Below are positions 1-6,689 of a stretch of DNA of 10,221 nucleotides, piece after piece. The stretch covers positions 1-10,221 of the forward strand of contig DLQB01000090.1 in NCBI GenBank assembly GCA_002477505.1, given 5' to 3'. Every line of letters starts with the position of its first letter. Within the stretch, counting starts at the first letter, position 1. The notes beneath the pieces were generated by a model that was not told where the DNA came from, ran no database searches, and was given only the letters and a program-made list of their open reading frames with translations. The position numbers and the translations under genes were made by a program. Origin of the DNA: Flavobacteriales bacterium UBA7443. Lineage in GTDB: Bacteria; Bacteroidota; Bacteroidia; Flavobacteriales_D; Sanyastnellaceae.

Positions 1-122
1 TGGATCAAAAGTTGGATTTCACATTCAACACAGCAAAAAAGCGCAACGTGCGAGCGGCCCTTTCGAATACATTCGGATTCGGAGGCCACAATGCTTCCGT
101 TTTGTTTCGCGAACTTGTATAA
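1..122 (+). CDS. fabF: 3-oxoacyl-[acyl-carrier-protein] synthase II (KAS II), C-terminal end only
   Basis: These are the last 39 codons of a gene that begins before the window; the reading frame opens at base 3 and stops at TAA 120-122. The visible tail ends with N-T-F-G-F-G-G-H-N-A-S-V-L-F-R, matching the conserved C-terminal FGFGG(T/H)N loop of FabF-type condensing enzymes, which contains the gating Phe of the acyl pocket. FabF elongates acyl-ACP with malonyl-ACP in cytosolic fatty-acid synthesis. The catalytic Cys and both His residues lie upstream and cannot be checked. The identification also rests on context: fabF directly upstream of rnc is a standard Bacteroidota arrangement. Only 12 nt separate it from the rnc start, so the two are probably co-transcribed. 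FabB or another KAS cannot be strictly excluded from the tail alone. Confidence 0.88.
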   Translation, partial: DQKLDFTFNTAKKRNVRAALSNTFGFGGHNASVLFRELV

Positions 123-134
123 CGGATTTTTTCA

Positions 135-860
135 GTGGGGTTGCTCGATTCGAAGAGGTTGCGGGGATTAAAATCCCGTGTTTCAAAACCAAGTGCGTTT
201 GATTCTTTTGTGCGCAGAGAATTTGGCGTGAGGATATTGCAGCAAGGATGGTATGAAGAGGCGATGACGCACGCCTCGTTATCACCTGACCTGGAAGACC
301 ACCAAAATGCCAACGAGCGACTGGAATTTTTGGGAGACGCTGTGCTTGGGGCGATGGTCGCCAAGCAGGTTTTTGATTCATTCCCCGAAGATGAAGAAGG
401 ACCGTTGACCCAACGCAAGGCCCAAATGGTCAGCCGAAAAGCATTGAATCAAATTGGTCAGTCGATGGGGTTGGAATCATTCATTCGTGCCAATTTGGGC
501 AACGGAGAAATTCCTGCCACCGTGGTTGGCAACGCCCTTGAAGCCTTGATTGGGGCTATTTTCATCGATCACGGATACCGAAAAACGGAGCAAGGGGTTT
601 TGCGCATGTTTGAACGGCATCAGCTGAATGCGGGCGCCTTGATGGACTCCGATTTCAAAACCCAAATGCAACAGTGGGCCCAGCAGTCATCGAAATCGCT
701 GGAATACCGATTGATCGGTGAAGCGATGGTCGAGGGCCGAAATGTTTATCAAATGGAGTTGGTTTTGGACGGGCGCATCATGGGCAAAGGCCACGGCTTT
801 TCAAAGAAGGGCGCCGAGCAGGCTGCAGCCGAAGACGCAAGCCAGCACATTCCCCTGTAA
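135..860 (+). CDS. rnc: Ribonuclease III
   Basis: Double-strand-specific, Mg2+-dependent endoribonuclease that processes rRNA precursors and structured RNAs in the cytosol. The 241-aa product has the usual two-domain layout. The N-terminal RNase III domain (about residues 22-160) carries the signature N60-E-R-L-E-F-L-G-D68 and a second motif G-N-A-L-E-A-L-I-G at 132-140. The C-terminal dsRNA-binding domain (about 173-240) ends in the typical S-K-K-x-A-E-Q-x-A-A run (223-232). Glu61, Glu64, Asp68 and Glu136 correspond to E. coli Glu38, Glu41, Asp45 and Glu117. The position of E. coli Asp114 is Asn133 here. The start is GTG at 135: no in-frame ATG lies between the fabF stop (same frame) and the conserved region, and 12 nt is a normal spacing. 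No Shine-Dalgarno is visible. Family assignment is secure; the start is less so. Confidence 0.96.
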   Translation: MGLLDSKRLRGLKSRVSKPSAFDSFVRREFGVRILQQGWYEEAMTHASLSPDLEDHQNANERLEFLGDAVLGAMVAKQVFDSFPEDEEGPLTQRKAQMVSRKALNQIGQSMGLESFIRANLGNGEIPATVVGNALEALIGAIFIDHGYRKTEQGVLRMFERHQLNAGALMDSDFKTQMQQWAQQSSKSLEYRLIGEAMVEGRNVYQMELVLDGRIMGKGHGFSKKGAEQAAAEDASQHIPL

Positions 861-909
861 TTGTGGAGGTTAATGCTTGTACCATGCCGCTGAAACGTAA
901 ATCTCAAGG

Positions 910-917
910 TATATTCG
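910..917 (+). promoter_or_regulatory. Possible Bacteroidota -7 element (TATATTCG) in the rnc/IPExxxVDY gap
   Basis: The 63-nt gap 861-923 contains TATATTCG at 910-917, one mismatch from the TAnnTTTG -7 box used by the Bacteroidota primary sigma factor. No convincing TTG/TTTG -33 box lies 17-23 nt upstream; the nearest TTG (877-879) is about 30 nt away. The element ends only 6 nt before the ATG at 924, so a transcript from it would be almost leaderless. The gap is also long compared with the 12-20 nt spacings elsewhere in the window. Evidence is weak; a chance match or read-through from fabF-rnc is quite possible. Confidence 0.25.
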
Positions 918-923
918 CCGCAG

Positions 924-1367
924 ATGCAATGGCTTGACGACGATTTTGCAGATTCGTGTGATTTTGAATTGATTGGATTGAGTAGTCACCTTCCTCCGCA
1001 GCGGTTGTGTTGGGAGTTGAACCGTTCAATGGGATGGAGTTTGGAATTCAGTCATTTGCTTGAGATCGCGCACAAGAAGATCAATTCAAGCCATGCTGTA
1101 TACCGGTTCAATGAAACTGGAGATGCGGGCCATGGTGTTTTCCACGTCGTGGAAAACAAGTTGCCAGAAGGCATCATTGCTCGATTTCAGGGGGCATCTG
1201 CGCTGGACTACCTTCTCCATTTGGGGGAAGGATGTGAGCAGGCTGTAAGTTTGGTTCCTGCGTTGCGCAAGGTGAATGGAGTGAATTATGTCCAGGAATT
1301 GGACCCACTGCATTCGGGAGCCATTGAGCATTTGGCTTTGATTGATTTGGAGCCAAAGTTGGATTAG
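924..1367 (+). CDS. IPExxxVDY family protein, function unknown
   Basis: Small cytosolic-looking protein of 147 aa with no signal peptide or membrane segment. It is recognised by the N-terminal block D-F-E-L-I-G-L-S-S-H (13-22) followed by R-L-C-W-E-L-N (27-33), typical of this Bacteroidota-specific family, and by a C-terminal L-D-P segment (126-128). Its place between rnc and pyk is the family's standard location. The namesake motif is strongly altered: R-F-Q-G-A-S-A-L-D-Y at 87-96 stands where family members have I-P-E-x-x-x-V-D-Y, leaving only the D-Y pair. The ATG at 924 is the only plausible start, because the frame is closed by TGA at 891 and holds no other start codon in between. No biochemical role is known for the family; conserved linkage to rnc and pyk is the only functional hint. 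The family call rests on context plus the N-terminal block. Confidence 0.8.
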   Translation: MQWLDDDFADSCDFELIGLSSHLPPQRLCWELNRSMGWSLEFSHLLEIAHKKINSSHAVYRFNETGDAGHGVFHVVENKLPEGIIARFQGASALDYLLHLGEGCEQAVSLVPALRKVNGVNYVQELDPLHSGAIEHLALIDLEPKLD

Positions 1368-1386
1368 TAAGATTGAAGAGAAAGAA

Positions 1387-2805
1387 ATGAAACGAACGAA
1401 AATTGTAGCGACAATGGGGCCTGCTTCCTCGTCAGAGGAAATGCTCCATGCACTCATTCAAGCTGGAATGAATGTGGCGCGTTTGAACTTTTCGCATGGC
1501 GAATATTCGGTGCATGGGCAAACGATTGCCAACGTGCGTAAGGTGGATGAAGAATTGGGAACGCACACCGCTTTGTTGGCGGATTTGCAAGGTCCAAAGC
1601 TTCGCGTATGCGACATTGTCGGTGGTGAAATGAAGCTGGTGAATGGCGAGGAATTGATCATTCGCACGGGAAATCACGACGGAGAAAATGGCGTGGTTTA
1701 TACCACCTACAAAGAATTTGCTCGGGATGTGAAGCCCGGTGAGCCGGTGCTCATGGACGATGGGAAGCTGGAATTGAAAGTATTGGAAACCGACGGCAAA
1801 GGGGAAGTCCGATGTGAAATCATTCACGGAGGTAAATTGAAGCCAAGAAAGGGGATCAACTTACCCTCTACGGCTATTTCGCTTCCGTGCATCACCGAAA
1901 AGGACGAAGCTGATTTGGCGTTTGCCTTGGAAAATGATGTGGATTGGGTTGGGCTTTCTTTTGTCCGCAACTCGAGTGACATTATTGACCTGCGCAATCG
2001 AATCGAAGCAGCGGGCAAGCATGCGCGGATTGTCGCGAAAATTGAGAAACCAGAAGCTTTGGAGGATTTGGAAGAAATCCTGACCATGACCGATGCAGTC
2101 ATGGTGGCGCGTGGTGATTTGGGAGTGGAAATCCCCAAGCAAGAGGTCCCATTGGTACAGAAAGACATCATCAAGAGGTGCATGTTACTTGGGCGTCCGG
2201 TCATTGTAGCGACGCAGATGATGGAGTCGATGATTGAACATTCGGTGCCGACCCGGGCCGAAGTCAATGATGTTGCCAATGCGGTGCTCGATGGCGCCGA
2301 CGCTGTGATGCTGAGCGCAGAAACGTCAGTCGGGGCATTTCCCGTAGAGGCTGTGAAGGCCATGACGGATATCATTCATTCGATGGAAGGCCATGATGCG
2401 ATGTTCAATCACGAACGGCCGCCATTGAGTCCGGATGACGACCGATTCATTAGTGATAGCATGTGCTACAACGCGTGTCGTCTGGCAAAACGGGTCAATG
2501 CGAAGGCCATTGTGACGATGACTTTTAGCGGCTACACTGCGGTGCAAGTCTCGAGTCAAAGGCCGAAAGCACATGTCTACATGTTCACAGCGAATAAAAA
2601 AGTGCTGGGACAGATGTCGCTGGTTTGGGGCGTTACGGCGTTTCCCTATTTGAAAATGGTGAGCACCGATCACACCATAGCGGACATCAAGTTTGAGCTA
2701 ACAAAAATGGGGGTGGTAGCCAAGGGGGATTTCGTCATTCACCTCGCGAGCATGCCCATTGCAGAAGCCGGAATGACAAACATGGTCAAGCTGAGTCAAG
2801 TCTAG
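1387..2805 (+). CDS. pyk: Pyruvate kinase, probably K+-independent type
   Basis: Converts phosphoenolpyruvate and ADP to pyruvate and ATP, the last step of glycolysis. The 472-aa length is normal. Landmarks: T-K-I-V-A-T-M-G-P (4-12); substrate region A-R-L-N-F-S-H-G (31-38) with Arg32, Asn34, Ser36; D-L-Q-G-P-K-L-R-V (66-74); the active-site signature I-V-A-K-I-E-K-P-E (215-223) with catalytic Lys218 and metal-binding Glu220; A-R-G-D-L-G-V-E (241-248) with Asp244; A-T-Q-M-M-E-S-M (275-282); P-T-R-A-E-V (288-293). The B-domain lid is about 70-165 and the C-domain about 350-472. The ATG at 1387 was chosen because it gives the conserved M-K-R-T-K-I start; the frame stays open to a TTG at 1342, but that would overlap the preceding gene by 26 nt and add 15 non-conserved residues. 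It lies 19 nt after the IPExxxVDY gene. Lys71 replaces the Glu of K+-dependent enzymes. Confidence 0.97.
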   Translation: MKRTKIVATMGPASSSEEMLHALIQAGMNVARLNFSHGEYSVHGQTIANVRKVDEELGTHTALLADLQGPKLRVCDIVGGEMKLVNGEELIIRTGNHDGENGVVYTTYKEFARDVKPGEPVLMDDGKLELKVLETDGKGEVRCEIIHGGKLKPRKGINLPSTAISLPCITEKDEADLAFALENDVDWVGLSFVRNSSDIIDLRNRIEAAGKHARIVAKIEKPEALEDLEEILTMTDAVMVARGDLGVEIPKQEVPLVQKDIIKRCMLLGRPVIVATQMMESMIEHSVPTRAEVNDVANAVLDGADAVMLSAETSVGAFPVEAVKAMTDIIHSMEGHDAMFNHERPPLSPDDDRFISDSMCYNACRLAKRVNAKAIVTMTFSGYTAVQVSSQRPKAHVYMFTANKKVLGQMSLVWGVTAFPYLKMVSTDHTIADIKFELTKMGVVAKGDFVIHLASMPIAEAGMTNMVKLSQV

Positions 2806-2824
2806 AAAAATCAGGAGTTTAGTG

Positions 2825-2856
2825 TTCGCATCCTCCTTGGGTTGGTGCTATCTTCG
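2825..2856 (+). promoter_or_regulatory. Candidate promoter for the ileS operon
   Basis: The 74-nt gap between pyk (stop 2803-2805) and ileS contains TATCTTCG at 2849-2856, one base from the Bacteroidota -7 consensus TAnnTTTG. TTCG at 2825-2828, resembling the -33 TTTG box, precedes it with a 20-nt spacer, inside the usual 17-23 range. The last base of the -7 box is 23 nt before the ATG at 2880, so the predicted leader is short. No clear factor-independent terminator for pyk is visible in the gap, so read-through from upstream is also possible. The assignment is by motif and spacing only. Confidence 0.4.
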
Positions 2857-2879
2857 CGGCAGCGTTCACGCGCAACGAA

Positions 2880-5800
2880 ATGGCCATCAGCATGAGTGAT
2901 TCTCCTCAACAATCTTATTTCCCTGAGCGGGGTTCTTTGAATTTGCCAGATGTCGCAAGTGATATCTTGCAACGTTGGGAGCGTGAAAACACGTTCCAGC
3001 GCAGCATTGATACGCGTCCAGAAGATCGTCCTTATGTGTTTTTTGAAGGCCCGCCATCAGCCAATGGCAAACCGGGAATTCACCACGTGATGGCCCGTGC
3101 AATCAAAGATATTTTTTGCCGGTTTCATACCCTCAAAGGGTACCGCGTGGAACGCAAAGCGGGTTGGGATACCCATGGATTGCCTGTTGAATTGGGTGTC
3201 GAAAAGGAACTCGGAATCACGAAGGAAGACATCGGTGTCAAACTGACCATCGAAGAATACAATGAAGCTTGCCGAAAGGCGGTGATGCGTTATACGGATA
3301 TCTGGAATGAGCTCACCCTCAAAATGGGATACTGGGTGGATATGGAGTCGCCGTATGTGACCTATGAGAACAAATACATTGAAAGTGTCTGGTGGTTGTT
3401 GAAGCAATTGGACAAGAAAGATTTGCTGTACAAAGGCTATACCATTCAGCCGTACAGCCCGGCAGCGGGAACCGGATTGAGTTCTCACGAGCTCAATCAA
3501 CCCGGGGCCTACCAAGATGTGAAGGATACGACGATCGTTGCTCAATTTCGGGCGCTCCCGGATTGTGCTGGACGCATTCTGGAACATGCGGGTCCCGAAA
3601 AAGCGGCTGCATTGGCGCATTTGCCGGTGGATTTCTTGGCTTGGACCACGACTCCTTGGACATTGCCTTCCAACACGGCCTTAACTGTTGGTCCCACGAT
3701 TGATTATGCTGTGGTGGTGACGAAAAATCGGTACACGCAAGAAGAAGGCGTAGTGGTTTTGGCTTCGGAACTGATTGGAAAACATTTCGGAGGGAAAAAA
3801 GCACCTGAACACGAAGTCATTGCACAGATCAAAGGCACCGATTTGTGTGGAGCACGTTATGAGCAATTGCTGGATTGGGCGGAACCCATGGAGCATGTAG
3901 AACAGGCATTTCGGGTCATCCCAGGGGATTTTGTTACGACCGAAGATGGAACGGGAATTGTACACACGGCGCCGACTTTTGGAGCGGATGATGCCCGAGT
4001 GGCTTCCGCCGCGGGTGTTCCCCCACTGTTGGTGGATGATGGTTCGGGCCATGGAGTGCCGTTGGTGGACATGCAAGGCCGTTTCCGAGAAGGCATTGGG
4101 CCATTTGCGGGACGTTTTGTCAAGCAAGAGTACTATGAAGCGAACGAAGCTCCGGAACGCTCTGTGGATGTTGAGATTGCCATCTTATTGAAGGAGCGAA
4201 GCCAAGCCTTTTTGGTAGAGAAATACGAGCACAATTATCCGCATTGCTGGCGAACAGATAAGCCGGTGTTGTATTATCCGTTGGACAGCTGGTTCGTGCG
4301 CTCCACGGCGGCAAAGCAGCGTATGCAAGAGCTGAATGACACCATCCGGTGGAAGCCGGCCAGTACAGGCAGCGGACGGTTTGGAAAGTGGTTGGAAAAC
4401 CTGAATGATTGGAACTTGAGTCGCTCGCGTTTTTGGGGCATTCCAATTCCCATTTGGTCCACCGAAGACGGTTCCGAGCGAATTTGCATTGGTTCGGTGG
4501 AAGAGTTGAAAGAGGCTTGTGCAGCATCTATGCAAGCCGGTTTGATGCCATCCAATCCGTTGCAAGAATTTGCACCTGGGGACATGTCCAAGGAGAATTA
4601 CGAAGCATTTGACCTTCACAAGCACTCCGTGGACGGCATTGTGCTGGCGTCGTCCAAGGGTGAACCCATGCGCCGAGAAGCCGATTTGATTGATGTTTGG
4701 TTCGATAGCGGATCCATGCCCTACGCCCAGTGGCATTATCCGTTTGAAAACAAGGATCGAATTGACGGAGCAAAGTCTTTTCCAGCGGACTTTATTGCGG
4801 AAGGAGTGGATCAAACCCGGGGATGGTTTTACACGTTGCACGCTATCGGTACCATGGTGTTCGATTCCGTGGCGTACAAGAGTGTTGTGAGCAATGGATT
4901 GGTACTGGACAAGCAAGGGCTAAAAATGTCCAAACGATTGGGCAATGCGGTTGACCCGTTTGAAACACTCGAGAAATACGGCCCGGATGCAACGCGTTGG
5001 TACATGATCAGCAATGCGCAACCTTGGGACAACCTGAAGTTTGATGCGGACGGTATTGTTGAAGTGCAACGTAAGTTTTTTGGCACGCTGCACAACACCT
5101 ACAACTTCCTCGCGCTTTACGCTAAAATTGACGGCTACAGTGGGAGCGAGGCCCTGATTTCTGTGCAGGACCGTCCGGAGATTGATCGTTGGATCCTCTC
5201 GCGGTTGCATTCCTTGATCCAGGATGTGGATGCGGCTTACGGGGAATTGGAGCCCACCAAAGCTGCACGCGCCATTCAGGAATTCACCATTGATGAACTG
5301 TCCAATTGGCATGTCCGATTGTCGCGTAGGCGCTTTTGGAAAGGGGAGATGAGCGATGACAAATTGAGCGCGTATCAAACCTTGCACGAATGCCTGAAGA
5401 CCCTTGCGATCATGGCTTCACCAATTGCACCTTTTTATTGCGATCGATTGCACCACGACATCAATCCGGGGGCAGATTCGGTTCACCTCATGGCATTTCC
5501 GGAAGTGGATGCGAAATGCATTGATCAAGAATTGGAAGAACGGATGAAATTGGCCCAACAGATCAGTTCCCAGGCGCTTTCGCTGCGGAAACGCGAAAAA
5601 ATCCGTGTCCGGCAGCCGTTGCGGCGCATCCTTGTACCTGTGCTTGATGAAACGGTGGAGCGCCGAATTCGTGCAGTTGAGCAGTTGATTTGCGGTGAGA
5701 TTAATGTCAAAAATGTGGAGTTGCTGAAGGACGAATCGGATTCAGAAGTTTCCATTGTGAAGCGTGTGAAGCCTGATTTTAAGGCCTTGGGCCCGCGCTT

Positions 5801-6287
5801 CGGAAAACGGATGAAATCCATCGCAGCTGCCGTGAATGCACTCGATGCTGATGGGATCATGACCCTGGAGCGAAACGGCGAAATCGAGGTGCTTCCTGAA
5901 GACGGTCAGGGTCCTGCTGTGATTTCAACTTCGGATGTAGACATCATGACCGACGACATCCCAGGATGGTTGGTTTCAAGTGCTTCGGGTGTGACCGTAG
6001 CGCTGGACATTACCTTGGACGAAGAATTGCGTTCTGAAGGTTTTGCAAGGGAGTTGATCAACCGCGTTCAGAACGTACGAAAAGACCACGGTTTGGAGGT
6101 CACGGACAAGATTAAATTGACGCTCGACGCCAGCGGTGACATTCGTTCGGCAATTGAACGCAATTTGGATTATATTCGGGTCGAAACTCTCGCAGATTTG
6201 GTAAGTTGGCAGAAGCCTGCAGACGGCACAGAAGTGGATTTGGGCGATGGGATTACCCTGCACATTGGAGTAGAAAAATTGAATTGA
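2880..6287 (+). CDS. ileS: Isoleucyl-tRNA synthetase, type 2 (eukaryote-like), with GXHH signature
   Basis: Charges tRNA-Ile with isoleucine (class I synthetase). The 1135 aa match the long IleRS form common in Bacteroidota. Order: Rossmann catalytic core with F-E-G-P-P-S-A-N-G-K-P-G-I-H-H (55-69) and W-D-T-H-G-L-P-V-E (96-104); CP1 editing domain (about 180-450) with W-T-T-T-P-W-T-L-P-S (255-264) and G-T-G-I-V-H-T-A-P (357-365); V-W-F-D-S-G-S (606-612); E-G-V-D-Q-T-R-G-W-F (641-650); K-M-S-K-R (682-686); anticodon-binding helical region from about 770; then a C-terminal extension without the Cys-pair zinc motif of type 1 IleRS. K-M-S-K-R rather than K-M-S-K-S also fits the type 2 group. The class I HXGH motif is rearranged to G66-I-H-H69. 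Start ATG 2880; ATG 2892 (Met5) is an alternative. It leads a three-gene operon, 10 nt from the next gene. Confidence 0.97.
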   Translation: MAISMSDSPQQSYFPERGSLNLPDVASDILQRWERENTFQRSIDTRPEDRPYVFFEGPPSANGKPGIHHVMARAIKDIFCRFHTLKGYRVERKAGWDTHGLPVELGVEKELGITKEDIGVKLTIEEYNEACRKAVMRYTDIWNELTLKMGYWVDMESPYVTYENKYIESVWWLLKQLDKKDLLYKGYTIQPYSPAAGTGLSSHELNQPGAYQDVKDTTIVAQFRALPDCAGRILEHAGPEKAAALAHLPVDFLAWTTTPWTLPSNTALTVGPTIDYAVVVTKNRYTQEEGVVVLASELIGKHFGGKKAPEHEVIAQIKGTDLCGARYEQLLDWAEPMEHVEQAFRVIPGDFVTTEDGTGIVHTAPTFGADDARVASAAGVPPLLVDDGSGHGVPLVDMQGRFREGIGPFAGRFVKQEYYEANEAPERSVDVEIAILLKERSQAFLVEKYEHNYPHCWRTDKPVLYYPLDSWFVRSTAAKQRMQELNDTIRWKPASTGSGRFGKWLENLNDWNLSRSRFWGIPIPIWSTEDGSERICIGSVEELKEACAASMQAGLMPSNPLQEFAPGDMSKENYEAFDLHKHSVDGIVLASSKGEPMRREADLIDVWFDSGSMPYAQWHYPFENKDRIDGAKSFPADFIAEGVDQTRGWFYTLHAIGTMVFDSVAYKSVVSNGLVLDKQGLKMSKRLGNAVDPFETLEKYGPDATRWYMISNAQPWDNLKFDADGIVEVQRKFFGTLHNTYNFLALYAKIDGYSGSEALISVQDRPEIDRWILSRLHSLIQDVDAAYGELEPTKAARAIQEFTIDELSNWHVRLSRRRFWKGEMSDDKLSAYQTLHECLKTLAIMASPIAPFYCDRLHHDINPGADSVHLMAFPEVDAKCIDQELEERMKLAQQISSQALSLRKREKIRVRQPLRRILVPVLDETVERRIRAVEQLICGEINVKNVELLKDESDSEVSIVKRVKPDFKALGPRFGKRMKSIAAAVNALDADGIMTLERNGEIEVLPEDGQGPAVISTSDVDIMTDDIPGWLVSSASGVTVALDITLDEELRSEGFARELINRVQNVRKDHGLEVTDKIKLTLDASGDIRSAIERNLDYIRVETLADLVSWQKPADGTEVDLGDGITLHIGVEKLN

Positions 6288-6297
6288 ACATTGAGTA

Positions 6298-6669
6298 ATG
6301 GCTGAAACACGATACACGGACTCAGACTTGAAAGAATTTCAAGACTTGATCGACAACAAGTTGAAAACAGCGCGTGAGAATTACGACGAATTGCAACGTG
6401 CGCTTTCGCATCAAGACGACAACACCACCGATGATACTTCTCCCACGTTTAAGATGATGGAAGACGGATCGGAAACGATGAGTCGTGAGGAGACCGCTCA
6501 GTTGGCTGCGCGTCAAGAGAAATTCATTCGGAATTTGGAGAATGCATTGCTTCGCATCCGAAACAAGACCTATGGCATTTGCCGGGTCACCGGCAAGTTG
6601 ATTCCGAAGGAACGCCTGCGATTGGTGCCCCATGCAACGATGTCGATTGAGGCGAAGAACAAGCAATAA
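6298..6669 (+). CDS. TraR/DksA family RNA polymerase-binding protein with degenerate zinc finger
   Basis: A 123-aa protein of the DksA/TraR family, whose members insert a helical hairpin into the RNA polymerase secondary channel and modulate initiation, often with ppGpp. Residues 8-90 are charged and helix-rich, in keeping with two coiled-coil arms; the acidic tip lies about 52-65 (E-D-G-S-E near 55-59) and does not match the D-x-x-D-x-A tip of E. coli DksA exactly. The C-terminal Y-G-I-C-R-V-T-G-K-L-I-P-K-E-R-L (92-107) followed by P-H-A-T (111-114) is diagnostic. Of the four zinc-ligand positions (95, 98, 116, 119) only Cys95 remains; the others are Thr98, Ser116 and Ala119. My recollection is that cysteine loss is common in Bacteroidota homologues. 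ATG 6298 lies 10 nt after ileS; lspA follows after 20 nt, so it is very likely in the ileS operon. The exact regulatory role is not deducible. Confidence 0.88.
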   Translation: MAETRYTDSDLKEFQDLIDNKLKTARENYDELQRALSHQDDNTTDDTSPTFKMMEDGSETMSREETAQLAARQEKFIRNLENALLRIRNKTYGICRVTGKLIPKERLRLVPHATMSIEAKNKQ

Positions 6670-6689
6670 TCGCCCACAACCCCAGTCCA

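Noticed and set aside
865..893. GGAGG (865-869) followed by a six-codon frame ATG 873 to TGA 891 (M-L-V-P-C-R), a possible leader peptide.
   Set aside because: The spacer is only 3 nt, the peptide has no attenuation-like codon run, and there is no terminator/antiterminator structure before the next gene. It is most likely chance.
884..937. A 17-codon frame from ATG 884 (M-P-L-K-R-K...) overlapping the start of the IPExxxVDY gene, possibly a frameshifted natural N-terminus.
   Set aside because: The conserved part of the family begins downstream of ATG 924, which is adequate as a start, and nothing shows that the extra residues belong to the protein.
1342..1386. TTG 1342 as the pyruvate kinase start.
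   Set aside because: It would overlap the preceding gene and add 15 residues before the conserved M-K-R-T-K-I start at ATG 1387.
1824..2375. Minus-strand Ser/Ala-rich open frame within pyk.
   Set aside because: Low-complexity composition opposite the pyruvate kinase signature region; a shadow frame.
2813..2837. AGGAG/CTCCT inverted repeat after pyk as a terminator.
   Set aside because: The stem is only 5 bp with a 15-nt loop and no following T-run, and it overlaps the candidate ileS promoter.
4185..4916. Minus-strand open frame of about 243 codons within ileS.
   Set aside because: Antisense to the conserved IleRS core (V-W-F-D-S-G, E-G-V-D-Q-T-R-G-W), with no family features of its own.
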